From positions 1 to 48,840 of the forward strand of contig UQXJ01000009.1 in NCBI GenBank assembly GCA_900545015.1: a stretch of DNA of 48,840 nt. The letters run 5' to 3'. The notes beneath the pieces were generated by a model. It ran no database searches. It saw only the letters and a program-made list of their open reading frames with translations, and was not told the DNA's origin. This document shows, piece by piece, positions 8,859 to 17,200 of the stretch. A program made the translations under genes and the position numbers. This DNA is from an uncultured Mollicutes bacterium (GTDB lineage Bacteria > Bacillota_I > Bacilli_A > RFN20 > CAG-826). The first letter of the stretch is position 1; every line of letters begins with the position of its first letter.

Positions 8859-9314
8859 ATGAAAATTTTAGTTTGTAGCGATTGCCATGGAGACTATGCG
8901 ACATTAAATCAAATCTATTTATCAAATAGCGATGTCGATATATTTTATAATCTAGGAGACAACGAACTTCCAGAATATTTATTACATAATTTTTTAGCAA
9001 TTAAAGGTAATTGCGATTTTAATTCTTTACCTCTTGAAGCAAACACCGAAGTTGAAGGTTTTAAGGTTCACATGGAACATGGTAATAACTTTTTGTTTCA
9101 TATGAATGCTAATAAATATATCGAAAACAAAGATTGTGATATATTTTTATTTGGACATACACATAAAAAACTAGCTTCTAAAGTTGGAAATACTTATGTT
9201 TTTAATCCAGGTAGTTTATCAAGACCCCGTGATGGTGATAAAGGTTCATATTTAATTTTAGAACTTAAAGAAAACGAGCCAATTAAATATGAATTCAAAG
9301 AAGTTAAGGAGTAA
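8859..9314 (+). CDS. YfcE/MJ0936-type metallophosphoesterase
   Basis: Small calcineurin-like phosphodiesterase of 151 residues, probably cytosolic. The metal-binding set is complete: DCHGD near residue 8, GDNE near 37, KGNCD near 50, the HGN of MEHGNN and GHTHKK near 98. These enzymes hydrolyse phosphodiesters in vitro and their biological substrate is often unknown. The start has no Shine-Dalgarno sequence and a -10 box lies just before it. The next gene begins six bases after the stop and has a good ribosome binding site, so the two form an operon. The name as an MJ0936-like phosphodiesterase is secure; physiological role is not. Confidence 0.88.
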   Translation: MKILVCSDCHGDYATLNQIYLSNSDVDIFYNLGDNELPEYLLHNFLAIKGNCDFNSLPLEANTEVEGFKVHMEHGNNFLFHMNANKYIENKDCDIFLFGHTHKKLASKVGNTYVFNPGSLSRPRDGDKGSYLILELKENEPIKYEFKEVKE

Positions 9315-9320
9315 AACTTT

Positions 9321-9893
9321 ATGAGAAAAAGTTCAAAAGAAAAAATATTAAAAGATTTAAGAATCGATACATTTGAAAAATATTTCGATCTAACTAGCAA
9401 TACTGCAAAAATCGACATTTCATATGATCATTTTGATGACATTTTAGATGATCACTTTGGCGGTCCTAACGCTTATAAATTAGATAATGAATTTTTACAT
9501 AACATATATGATTATGCTTCTTTACTTCCAGGAAAAGTAAATTTTGAAATTAATCTTCATTTAAAAGATTTGGATGGTTATTCTCCTGAAAAAGTAGCTG
9601 ATATTTTAAATCGTAATTTCAGTTTATTGCCTTATAGAGATGCAATCAGAAATACTAAAAAGATAAAATTAAGTATTACAATGCTTATTGTAGGAATTAT
9701 TTTCTTTGTTATTGAAATGTTATGTAAATCTTTCAACTGGGGAGATATTGCCATCGAAATTTTAGATATTGCTGCTTGGGTGTTCATTTGGGAAGCTGTT
9801 ACACTTTTCTTTCTTGATTATTTAGGTGACAAAAAAGAGAAACGTAATTTTCATAAACGTTTAAAGAAAATTTATATCATTCCAGAAAAATAA
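9321..9893 (+). CDS. Conserved-looking membrane protein of unknown function
   Basis: I do not recognise this 190-residue protein. The first 110 residues are soluble and acidic, with an Asp/His-rich patch (YDHFDDILDDHFGG). Two hydrophobic segments follow, at about residues 113-135 and 140-162, and the tail is strongly basic (KKEKRNFHKRLKK). The likely topology is a cytosolic N-terminal domain anchored by a helical hairpin. AAGGAG lies upstream of the ATG, and the gene sits six bases after the phosphodiesterase, which suggests translational coupling. It converges on the next gene with only two bases between the stops, so no terminator can fit in the gap. Confidence 0.75.
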   Translation: MRKSSKEKILKDLRIDTFEKYFDLTSNTAKIDISYDHFDDILDDHFGGPNAYKLDNEFLHNIYDYASLLPGKVNFEINLHLKDLDGYSPEKVADILNRNFSLLPYRDAIRNTKKIKLSITMLIVGIIFFVIEMLCKSFNWGDIAIEILDIAAWVFIWEAVTLFFLDYLGDKKEKRNFHKRLKKIYIIPEK

Positions 9894-9895
9894 TT

Positions 9896-11074
9896 TTATT
9901 TAATTGAATTATAAATTCTATAAGCTGATGCGATTGCAAAGTTTATGTTATATCCACCACATAATCCATCTGCATCTAAAATTTCACCTGCAAAATAAAC
10001 ATTTGGCTCAGTTTTTGATTCTAAATTTTTATTTAAATTATTAAATTCAACACCACCTATACTTGCTTGGCTTTCACGGAAAGCATAAGTATCAAGGTAT
10101 GTGAAATTTAGATTCTTAATTGCTACAGCAAGTTTTTTAATCTCAGTATTTGTATAAGCATTTAAGTTTTTAACGCCGCTTACTTTTCTAATATATTCAC
10201 AAATTGGTTTAGTAAAAATGCCTAATAATACGCTATTTTTAGAAAAAGAGTTAAGTTTTGCAAGTTTATTAACTAGTTCTTCATAAGTTACATCAGGCAT
10301 GAGGTCTAAACTGATAGTAGCTTTTTTAATTTTTGTATGTCTAGCAATAACGCTTGCACAATTAAAAATAGCAATTCCACTTAAGCCGTCCTTTTTAAAC
10401 AAAACTTCTCCATCTTCTTCATAGCATTTTTCTTTATCTATTACTAAAGTAACTTTTGCTTTTACTCTTTCGTTTTCAATAGTTCTAGTAATTTCATTTA
10501 CTTTAATAGGAGCTAGTCCAGCTTTAAATGGTTGGATTTGATATCCGTGTTTATCAAGGATAGATAAAATCGATTGAGATCCACCAAGATGTGGTCCGCT
10601 AGGAGATCCTGCAGCAATAATAAATTTATCAAAAACAAAATTCTTTTTGCTTGTTTGAACTTTAACTTTGTTATTATCAATAGAATAATCAAGTAAACTT
10701 TCATTATTTATAAATTTCACTTTCTTTTCTTTTGCAACATTAATTAAAAATTCGACAAACGTTTTTCCACTTAAAGAAAATGGATAAACAAGATTACCAA
10801 GTTCACGAGTGAATAAGCCTATTGAAAGTAAAAATTCTTCAACTTTTTTTGCATCGAATTCTTTAACAATTTCAAGAGCTTCAGCACAATTGTAACTATA
10901 TTCATTTAAATCTAAATTAGCTACATTACACCTTCCGTTTCCTGTAGCTGAAAACTTTCGTCCAGCATTCATGTTCTTATCAATTACTGTAACATCATCT
11001 AAAATATTGTTTGTTTTTGCCATTATAGCAAGAAAAATGCCTGCTACGCCTTGACCTAAAATTCCTATCTTCAT
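9896..11074 (-). CDS. BaiN/RdsA-family NAD(P)/FAD-dependent oxidoreductase (HI0933-like)
   Basis: Flavoprotein of 392 residues. The N-terminal dinucleotide-binding motif is GILGQGVAGIFLAIMAK, followed by the family signature GRKFSATGNGRCNVAN. The C-terminal FAD motif is YFAGEILDADGLCGGYNINF, with the conserved GGYN. The family is widespread and functionally vague; some members reduce bile-acid intermediates or other small molecules. The ATG has only a weak ribosome binding site. It is monocistronic and convergent with the membrane protein gene. The family call is firm, but the reaction should not be named from sequence alone. Confidence 0.88.
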   Translation of the reverse strand: MKIGILGQGVAGIFLAIMAKTNNILDDVTVIDKNMNAGRKFSATGNGRCNVANLDLNEYSYNCAEALEIVKEFDAKKVEEFLLSIGLFTRELGNLVYPFSLSGKTFVEFLINVAKEKKVKFINNESLLDYSIDNNKVKVQTSKKNFVFDKFIIAAGSPSGPHLGGSQSILSILDKHGYQIQPFKAGLAPIKVNEITRTIENERVKAKVTLVIDKEKCYEEDGEVLFKKDGLSGIAIFNCASVIARHTKIKKATISLDLMPDVTYEELVNKLAKLNSFSKNSVLLGIFTKPICEYIRKVSGVKNLNAYTNTEIKKLAVAIKNLNFTYLDTYAFRESQASIGGVEFNNLNKNLESKTEPNVYFAGEILDADGLCGGYNINFAIASAYRIYNSIK

Positions 11075-11123
11075 ATTACTTTTATTTTAGCACATAATCA
11101 TTATAATAATGTAAGGTAAAATT

Positions 11124-11951
11124 ATGGTTTATTTCTTTATTTTTAGTATTTTAGGAACTATAGGAGCAACAGTTTTAGGTGCTCTTTTATCTTCAGTGCT
11201 CATTAAAGCAAAAAAGGAAGTTTTGTGTTTCTTACAAAATCTTACTGTAGGTGGAATTGTAGCTTTAATTTTTATTGAATTATTTGAGGAAGCAATTGAA
11301 AATTTCACATTAAGTAATGAAAGATCTGGAATTTGCTATTCTCTTTTAATTATATTAGCTACTTCTCTTTTATTTTTCCTACTTCATGAAGGTGTACATT
11401 TAATTTCTCATCATCACGATGAAGATAAAGAAGATAACGAAGATTATCATGATCATGGGCACACAATTGATGCTTTTAAAGAAAAAACTACACTTATTGC
11501 CAGTTTTGTATTTTTAGGAGCAATATTTGTTCATAATATTCCAGAAGGATTATCGCTTGGAGTAAGTTTTTTAAAATTAAATGAAGTTGGAATTCCAATT
11601 AATGGAATAATTATGTCATTTATTTTATTTATTCATAATTTTTTAATTGGCTTTTTAATGATGTCATCCTTTTTAAATGCTAATAAAACAAAATCATTTT
11701 CGTTTTTAATGACTTTTTTAAGTTCATTACCTGCTTTTGTTTTATCAATTGTTGGATACTTCATCTCTTCGATTGATTTAGGCAATTTATTTAAAGGAGT
11801 AATTTATTCAGTATCGGTTGGGAGCTTGCTTTATGTCTTATTTATTGAGCTTGTTCCGCAAACTGCTAACGAATATAAAAGTAGGTATACTTTTATCTAT
11901 ATAATTTTTGGTATAGTTCTTAGTGCACTACTTATATTATTAGGAGAGTAA
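11124..11951 (+). CDS. ZIP family metal transporter
   Basis: Membrane transporter for zinc or similar divalent metals, 275 residues with about eight hydrophobic segments. A His/Asp-rich cytosolic loop (HHHDED then DYHDHGH) lies around residues 92-112, and the metal-binding helix reads VHNIPEGLSLGVSF. A second His in FIHNFLIGF fits the fifth helix. An AAGG sits upstream of the ATG, and a TATAAT lies at about 11102-11107. The nucleosidase gene follows after two bases, so the two are co-transcribed. Metal choice is not determined by the sequence. Confidence 0.88.
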   Translation: MVYFFIFSILGTIGATVLGALLSSVLIKAKKEVLCFLQNLTVGGIVALIFIELFEEAIENFTLSNERSGICYSLLIILATSLLFFLLHEGVHLISHHHDEDKEDNEDYHDHGHTIDAFKEKTTLIASFVFLGAIFVHNIPEGLSLGVSFLKLNEVGIPINGIIMSFILFIHNFLIGFLMMSSFLNANKTKSFSFLMTFLSSLPAFVLSIVGYFISSIDLGNLFKGVIYSVSVGSLLYVLFIELVPQTANEYKSRYTFIYIIFGIVLSALLILLGE

Positions 11952-11953
11952 TA

Positions 11954-12658
11954 ATGTTAAAAGATATTAAATTAGGACTAGTTGTCGCGACAAAAAGAGA
12001 ATTTGAAACAGTTTTTATCGGTTTTAACGAAAATGAATATCAAATTGTTGAAAGCAAACCTTTTACAGTTATTAAATTAACAATTAAAAATAAAGATTTA
12101 TATGTAATTGAAGCAGGCTGTGGAGAAATTCTTGCTGGCGCTGCAACGCAACATTTAATTGATAAATATGATATAAATTGTGTTTTAAACTATGGTGTTG
12201 TTGGGAGTTTAGTTGATAATATCGGATTGCAATCAACATGTGTAATTTCTAGTATTATTGATTATGAATTTGATACTACTTTAATCGATAAAATGCCTAT
12301 CGGATATCATGAAGGATTAACTGACAATAAAGGATTGCTTTATCCAACACGCGAATTAATCGACTTTGCTAAGTCTATTAATGAAAATTTAATTGAAGTT
12401 CGTTGTGCCTCTGGAAATAAATTTGTTGGAATTGAAAGTGAAAAAAATAAATTGCATGAAGAATTTGATGCATCAATCTGCGAAATGGAAGCGAGTGCTA
12501 TCCAATTAGTTGCAACAAAAAATAACGTAAAAACTTTATTTATAAAAGGTATAAGTGATTCAAAAGCTGGTGGAGCCGAAGAATTCGATAGAATGATTAT
12601 TGAATCAAGCAAAACAGCATTTGAAGTTATAAAAAGTATTGTTGAGCACTATAATTAA
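11954..12658 (+). CDS. 5'-methylthioadenosine/S-adenosylhomocysteine nucleosidase-like protein
   Basis: Phosphorylase/nucleosidase superfamily protein of 234 residues, acting on purine nucleosides. The family pattern is present: NYGVVGSL in the core strand, the substrate-binding CEMEASAIQLVA and the catalytic-Asp region IKGISDSKAGG. The domain fills the whole protein. It resembles the MTA/SAH nucleosidase group, which recycles by-products of S-adenosylmethionine use, but a purine nucleoside phosphorylase role is possible. The ribosome binding site GGAG overlaps the end of the ZIP gene. A strong terminator follows 11 bases after the stop. Confidence 0.8.
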   Translation: MLKDIKLGLVVATKREFETVFIGFNENEYQIVESKPFTVIKLTIKNKDLYVIEAGCGEILAGAATQHLIDKYDINCVLNYGVVGSLVDNIGLQSTCVISSIIDYEFDTTLIDKMPIGYHEGLTDNKGLLYPTRELIDFAKSINENLIEVRCASGNKFVGIESEKNKLHEEFDASICEMEASAIQLVATKNNVKTLFIKGISDSKAGGAEEFDRMIIESSKTAFEVIKSIVEHYN

Positions 12659-12668
12659 ATCTTAAATT

Positions 12669-12693
12669 CCTCCTTAATATAAAGGAGGTTTTT
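12669..12693 (+). terminator. Terminator of the ZIP-nucleosidase operon
   Basis: CCTCCTT (12669-12675) pairs with AAGGAGG (12682-12688) and is followed by TTTTT on the plus strand. Confidence 0.85.
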
Positions 12694-12700
12694 ATTGTAT

Positions 12701-12730
12701 AAAAAAACTACCTTTTTCAAGGTAGTTTTA
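12701..12730 (-). terminator. Terminator of the tuf gene (bidirectional shape)
   Basis: AAAACTACCTT pairs with AAGGTAGTTTT across GAAA, giving an 11-bp stem with a T-run on the minus strand. The A/T flanks are symmetric, so it can also act on plus-strand transcripts. Confidence 0.85.
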
Positions 12731-12750
12731 ATTTTCAATAAATATTTAAA

Positions 12751-13935
12751 CTATTTAATGATTTCGCTAACTGTTCCAGCACCAACTGTTCTTCCACCTT
12801 CACGGATTGAGAACTTAGTACCTTTTTCAATTGCGACTGGGTGAATTAATTCAACTGTGAAGCTGACGTTATCACCTGGCATAACCATTTCTGTTCCAGC
12901 TGGAAGAGTAATTGTTCCAGTAATATCTGTTGTGTGGAAGTAGAATTGTGGTCTGTAGTTGCTTAAGAAAGCTGTATGTCTACCACCTTCTTCTTTTGTA
13001 AGAATGTAGCATTGGCATGTGAATTTTGAGTGTGGTGTGATTGATCCTGGTTTAGCAAGAACTTGTCCTCTAACGACTTGATCTCTATTAACACCTCTTA
13101 AAAGAATACCTGCGTTATCTCCAGCTTCTGCGTAATCGAGTGTTTTTCTGAACATTTCGATACCTGTACAAACACTTGAGATTGTTGGTTTAATACCGAC
13201 GATTTCGACAGGATCATTTAATTTAATTGTACCTCTATCAACTCTACCTGTAACGACTGTACCACGGCCTGTGATTGTTAAGACGTCTTCGATAGGCATT
13301 AAGAATGGTTTATCTGTAGCTCTAACTGGATCTGGGATATATGTATCAACAGCGTCCATTAATTCTAAGATTGCTTTTTCAGCTTCTGGATCTCCATCAA
13401 GAGCTTTTCTAGCACTTCCTCTAATGACTGGTACTTCATCTCCTGGGAATCCATATTTATTTAATAAGTCTCTGACATCCATTTCGACTAAGTCGATTAA
13501 TTCTGGGTCATCAACAAGGTCACATTTATTTAAGAAAACAACAATGTATGGAACACCAACTTGTCTAGCAAGTAAGATATGTTCTCTTGTTTGTGGCATA
13601 ACACCATCTGTAGCAGCAACAACAAGGATTGCACCATCCATTTGTGCAGCACCTGTGATCATGTTCTTGACATAGTCAGCGTGCCCTGGACAGTCAACGT
13701 GTGCGTAGTGTCTTTTTGCTGTTTGATATTCAACGTGAGCAGTATTGATCGTAATACCTCTTGCTTTTTCTTCTGGTGCAGCATCAATTTGGTCATAAGC
13801 CATTGATTTAGCCATACCGTTTTTTGCAAGTACTGTTGTGATAGCAGCTGTTAATGTTGTTTTACCATGGTCAACGTGTCCAATGGTACCAATGTTCATA
13901 TGAACTTTACTTCTATCAAATTTTTCTTTTGCCAT
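12751..13935 (-). CDS. tuf: Translation elongation factor Tu
   Basis: GTPase that delivers aminoacyl-tRNA to the ribosome. The 394-residue protein is complete: GHVDHGKT (P-loop), the switch I end RGITINTAHVEY, DCPGHADYVKNM (G3), NKCD (G4) and SAR (G5), then beta-barrel domains 2 and 3 ending in GTVSEIIK. GGAGG precedes the ATG. It is the last gene of the str operon, 94 bases after fusA, and has its own promoter in that gap, so it can be expressed above the ribosomal genes. Confidence 0.98.
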   Translation of the reverse strand: MAKEKFDRSKVHMNIGTIGHVDHGKTTLTAAITTVLAKNGMAKSMAYDQIDAAPEEKARGITINTAHVEYQTAKRHYAHVDCPGHADYVKNMITGAAQMDGAILVVAATDGVMPQTREHILLARQVGVPYIVVFLNKCDLVDDPELIDLVEMDVRDLLNKYGFPGDEVPVIRGSARKALDGDPEAEKAILELMDAVDTYIPDPVRATDKPFLMPIEDVLTITGRGTVVTGRVDRGTIKLNDPVEIVGIKPTISSVCTGIEMFRKTLDYAEAGDNAGILLRGVNRDQVVRGQVLAKPGSITPHSKFTCQCYILTKEEGGRHTAFLSNYRPQFYFHTTDITGTITLPAGTEMVMPGDNVSFTVELIHPVAIEKGTKFSIREGGRTVGAGTVSEIIK

Positions 13936-13982
13936 AAGTAATTTTTTCCTCCTACTTAATACATAGCTATTGCAATGTAATT

Positions 13983-14011
13983 ATTTTACTTAATTTTATA
14001 CCTTTTATCAA
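13983..14011 (-). promoter_or_regulatory. tuf promoter
   Basis: On the minus strand TTGATA (14006-14011) and TAAAAT (13983-13988) are 17 bases apart, between fusA and tuf. Confidence 0.6.
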
Positions 14012-14029
14012 TAATTATCGAAAGCGAAA

Positions 14030-16099
14030 TTAGTTGTTTCCACCATGCTTTTTGATAATTTCGTCTTGAACGAATTTTGGACATTCACCGAAGTGATCAA
14101 ATTCCATTGAGTAGCTTCCTCTACCTTGTGTAAATGATCTTAAGTCAGTAACATAACCGAACATTTCTGCAAGTGGGATTTCAGCTTCAACAATCTTAGC
14201 GTTGCCTCTTTGTGATTCACCTGTCATTTGGCCTCTTCTACGTGAGACATCACCGATAACATCACCATAGTATTGTTCTGGAACTGTGATTTCAACTTTC
14301 ATGATTGGTTCAAGAATAACTGGGTTACATTTCTTTGCAGCTTCTTTTAAAGCCATACTAGCAGCGATCTTATATGCAGCTTCACTACTATCAACATCGT
14401 GGTAAGAACCATCATGTAATGTAGCTTTAATATCGATAACTGGGTATCCAGCAACAAGACCTCTACCAAGAGCATCAATTAAACCATCTTGAGTTGGTTT
14501 GATATATTCTTTTGGAACAGTACCACCAACGATAGCATTGACGAATTCAAATCCTTTACCTGGGTTTGGTTCAAATTTAATAACGACATGGCCATATTGT
14601 CCTCTACCACCAGATTGTTTAATGTATTTACCTTCACAATCTCCGACAGATTTAATAGTTTCACGGTAGCCAACTTGTGGTTTACCGACATTAACTTGAA
14701 CATTAAATTCTCTCTTTAATCTATCAACAATAATGTCGAGGTGAAGTTCACCAACACCAGCGATAATTGTTTGTCCTGAATCTTCGTCTGTATGAACTTT
14801 GAATGTTGGGTCTTCCTCAGCAAGTTTTGATAATGCGAGGCCCATTTTTTCTTGATCAGCTTTTGTTTTTGGTTCAATAGCTTCTTCAATAACTGGTTCT
14901 GGGAATTCCATTTTTTCAAGAACAACATCTAATGATTCATCACATAATGTTTCACCAGTTGTAGTGTTCTTTAAACCAATAATTGCACCAATTTCACCAG
15001 CGTGTAAAGCTTCAACTTCTTCTCTATGATTTGAGTGCATTAAGACAAGACGTCCGATTCTTTCTTTAGTACCTTTATTTGAGTTAAGAACATATGTTCC
15101 AGCTCTTAAAACACCACTATAAACTCTGACGTAAGCAAGTCTACCAACGAATGGATCTGTAGCAATCTTGAATGCTAAGCCAACTAATGGAGCTTTATCA
15201 TCTGGTGGGCAAAGATATTCGTCACCATTTGGTAAATTGCCTTTAGCAGGTGCAATATCAAGTGGTGATGGTAAGTAATCGATAACACCATCAAGTAATA
15301 ATTGAACACCTTTGTTTTTATATGCAGAACCACAGAAGACTGGGTGGAATTCACCAGCAATTGTAGCTTTTCTAATAACTGCTTTGATTTCTTCGATTGT
15401 TGGTTCTTGACCATCAAGAACTTTCATACAGAAATCATCATCGAAATTTGCTAAATCTTCAATTAACTCTTGTCTTAAAGTTTCGCATTTTTCTTTATAT
15501 TCTTCTGGAATTGGAATTAATTTTGGATTACTAGCATCTGTAAAATCCCAACCTTCCATTTTAATAATATCGATAACACCGCTTAATGTATTTGAAATAC
15601 CGATTGGGTATTGAACAGGTCTAGCATTAGCACCTAATTTTTCATGAATTGAATGCCAACTCATATCATAATCAGCACCGATAGCATCGAGTTTGTTTAC
15701 AAATACAATTCTTGGAACACCGTATTTTGTACCTTGTCTCCAAACTGTTTCAGTTTGAGGTTCAACACCATTTTTTCCATCAAGAACAGTAATAGCACCA
15801 TCAAGAACTCTAAGTGAACGTTCAACTTCAACAGTGAAGTCGACGTGCCCAGGAGTGTCGATGATATTGAATCTGTTTTCTTTCCAGAAACAAGTTGTAG
15901 CAGCACTAGTAATTGTGATACCTCTTTCTTGTTCTTGAGCCATCCAGTCCATAGTAGCGCCACCATCATGTGTTTCGCCGATCTTGTGGATTTTATGGGT
16001 GAAAAATAAAATACGTTCAGTAGTTGTTGTTTTACCAGCATCGATGTGAGCCATGATACCGATATTACGAGTATGAGCTAAATCATATTCTCTTGCCAT
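14030..16099 (-). CDS. fusA: Translation elongation factor G
   Basis: GTPase that drives ribosomal translocation and helps recycle ribosomes. The 689-residue protein has all five domains: AHIDAGKTTTTERIL (P-loop), ERGITITSAATT (switch I), DTPGHVDFT (G3), NKLD (G4), then the domain IV region with GGRGQYGHV and the C-terminal FGYVTDLRSFTQGRG. TAGGAG lies before the ATG. It follows rpsG by 27 bases in the str operon. A single copy is seen here and nothing is unusual. Confidence 0.98.
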   Translation of the reverse strand: MAREYDLAHTRNIGIMAHIDAGKTTTTERILFFTHKIHKIGETHDGGATMDWMAQEQERGITITSAATTCFWKENRFNIIDTPGHVDFTVEVERSLRVLDGAITVLDGKNGVEPQTETVWRQGTKYGVPRIVFVNKLDAIGADYDMSWHSIHEKLGANARPVQYPIGISNTLSGVIDIIKMEGWDFTDASNPKLIPIPEEYKEKCETLRQELIEDLANFDDDFCMKVLDGQEPTIEEIKAVIRKATIAGEFHPVFCGSAYKNKGVQLLLDGVIDYLPSPLDIAPAKGNLPNGDEYLCPPDDKAPLVGLAFKIATDPFVGRLAYVRVYSGVLRAGTYVLNSNKGTKERIGRLVLMHSNHREEVEALHAGEIGAIIGLKNTTTGETLCDESLDVVLEKMEFPEPVIEEAIEPKTKADQEKMGLALSKLAEEDPTFKVHTDEDSGQTIIAGVGELHLDIIVDRLKREFNVQVNVGKPQVGYRETIKSVGDCEGKYIKQSGGRGQYGHVVIKFEPNPGKGFEFVNAIVGGTVPKEYIKPTQDGLIDALGRGLVAGYPVIDIKATLHDGSYHDVDSSEAAYKIAASMALKEAAKKCNPVILEPIMKVEITVPEQYYGDVIGDVSRRRGQMTGESQRGNAKIVEAEIPLAEMFGYVTDLRSFTQGRGSYSMEFDHFGECPKFVQDEIIKKHGGNN

Positions 16100-16126
16100 A
16101 AATATCTCCTAAATTGATTTATTAGA

Positions 16127-16597
16127 TTACCACTTATAATGTGCATAAGCTTTGTTAGCTTCAGCCATTTTGTGTGTATCTTCTCTCTTTTTAACACTAG
16201 CGCCTGTACCGTTTGCAGCATCGATAATTTCGTTACAGAGCTTATCTTCCATTGTCTTTTCTTTTCTTAATCTTGAATAATTAACTAACCATCTTAATCC
16301 TAAAGTAACTTTTCTTTCTGCACTTACTTCAGTTGGAACTTGATAGTTTGCAGCACCAATTCTTTTTGCCTTTAATTCAACTTCTGGCATGATGTTATTA
16401 ATAGCTGTAGCGAAAACATCCATTGCTGGTTTTTGAGTTTTAGCTTCAATCTTCTTAAATGCACCGTATAAAATTGTTTGTGCTGTACCTTTTTTACCAT
16501 CGATCATAATCTTGTTAATTAATCTTGTAACTAACTTTGAATTATAAATTGGATCTGGCAAAACATCTCTTTTTGCAACATTACCTTTTCTTGGCAT
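16127..16597 (-). CDS. rpsG: 30S ribosomal protein S7
   Basis: Primary 16S rRNA-binding protein that starts assembly of the 30S head, 156 residues, the usual bacterial length. Recognisable stretches are MPRKGNVAKRDVLPDPIYNS at the N-terminus, LINKIMIDGKKGTAQ and GLRWLVNYSRLRKEKTM. AGGAG precedes the ATG, and rpsL ends 14 bases upstream. In many bacteria S7 represses its own operon; no specific site was identified here. Confidence 0.98.
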   Translation of the reverse strand: MPRKGNVAKRDVLPDPIYNSKLVTRLINKIMIDGKKGTAQTILYGAFKKIEAKTQKPAMDVFATAINNIMPEVELKAKRIGAANYQVPTEVSAERKVTLGLRWLVNYSRLRKEKTMEDKLCNEIIDAANGTGASVKKREDTHKMAEANKAYAHYKW

Positions 16598-16611
16598 AAT
16601 CCTTCTCCTTA

Positions 16612-17034
16612 CTATTCACTCTTTGCCTTTGGTTTTTTAGTACCATATAAGGATCTACCTTGTCTACGTGATTCAATACCAGCGCAGTCTAAGCATCCTC
16701 TAATAATATGATATCTAACACCTGGAAGATCCTTAACTCTTCCGCCACGAATCATAACTGTAGAGTGTTCTTGTAAGTTATGTCCTTCTCCACCGATATA
16801 AGCTGTAACTTCATATCCGTTAGAGAGCTTAACTCTAGCGTATTTTCTTAAAGCTGAGTTAGGTTTTTTAGGAGTCATTGTACCAACACGGGTGCAAACT
16901 CCTCTCTTTTGAGCACTATTTTGATTTGTTTCTTTTTTATTTAATGAGTCAAATCTTTTTAAGAGTGCTGGTGCTTTTGATTTAAATGTAGATTTTGTTC
17001 TACTTTGTCTAACTAATTGATTAATAGTTGGCAT
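16612..17034 (-). CDS. rpsL: 30S ribosomal protein S12
   Basis: Decoding-centre protein of the 30S subunit, 140 residues and first gene of the str operon. MPTINQLVRQSR, TPKKPNSALRK and RGGRVKDLPGVRYH are canonical. The Lys of PKKPNS and of GRVKDLPG, where streptomycin-resistance changes occur, are wild type. CGGAGG lies upstream of the ATG, and a sigma-A promoter sits 82 bases before it. Unlike Bacillus, no L7Ae-like gene precedes it, and it is separated from rpoC by about 7.9 kb of other genes. Confidence 0.98.
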   Translation of the reverse strand: MPTINQLVRQSRTKSTFKSKAPALLKRFDSLNKKETNQNSAQKRGVCTRVGTMTPKKPNSALRKYARVKLSNGYEVTAYIGGEGHNLQEHSTVMIRGGRVKDLPGVRYHIIRGCLDCAGIESRRQGRSLYGTKKPKAKSE

Positions 17035-17053
17035 CTCTTTTTCCTCCGTCTAT

Positions 17054-17073
17054 ATACACAATACCTGGTGTAT
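17054..17073 (-). other. Hairpin in the str operon leader
   Basis: ATACAC and GTGTAT form a 6-bp inverted repeat in the 5' leader of rpsL, between promoter and ribosome binding site. Its role is not known. Confidence 0.4.
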
Positions 17074-17115
17074 CATAATACTTACTAAAAAAATAAACTT
17101 TTTCAGTCGCACGAC

Positions 17116-17145
17116 ATTATATTATATTTAAAGTATACATTTCAA
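17116..17145 (-). promoter_or_regulatory. str operon promoter
   Basis: On the minus strand TTGAAA (17140-17145) and TATAAT (17116-17121) are 18 bases apart. The spacer is AT-rich, as expected for a strong ribosomal promoter. Confidence 0.7.
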
Positions 17146-17200
17146 GTATTATTTTTTATTTTTTAAAGTGATAAAAATACGATAGATAGCGTCAAAAATA

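Noticed and set aside
13271..13806. Plus-strand open frames opposite tuf
   Set aside because: They are antisense shadows of a highly conserved gene with no ribosome binding site or family sequence.
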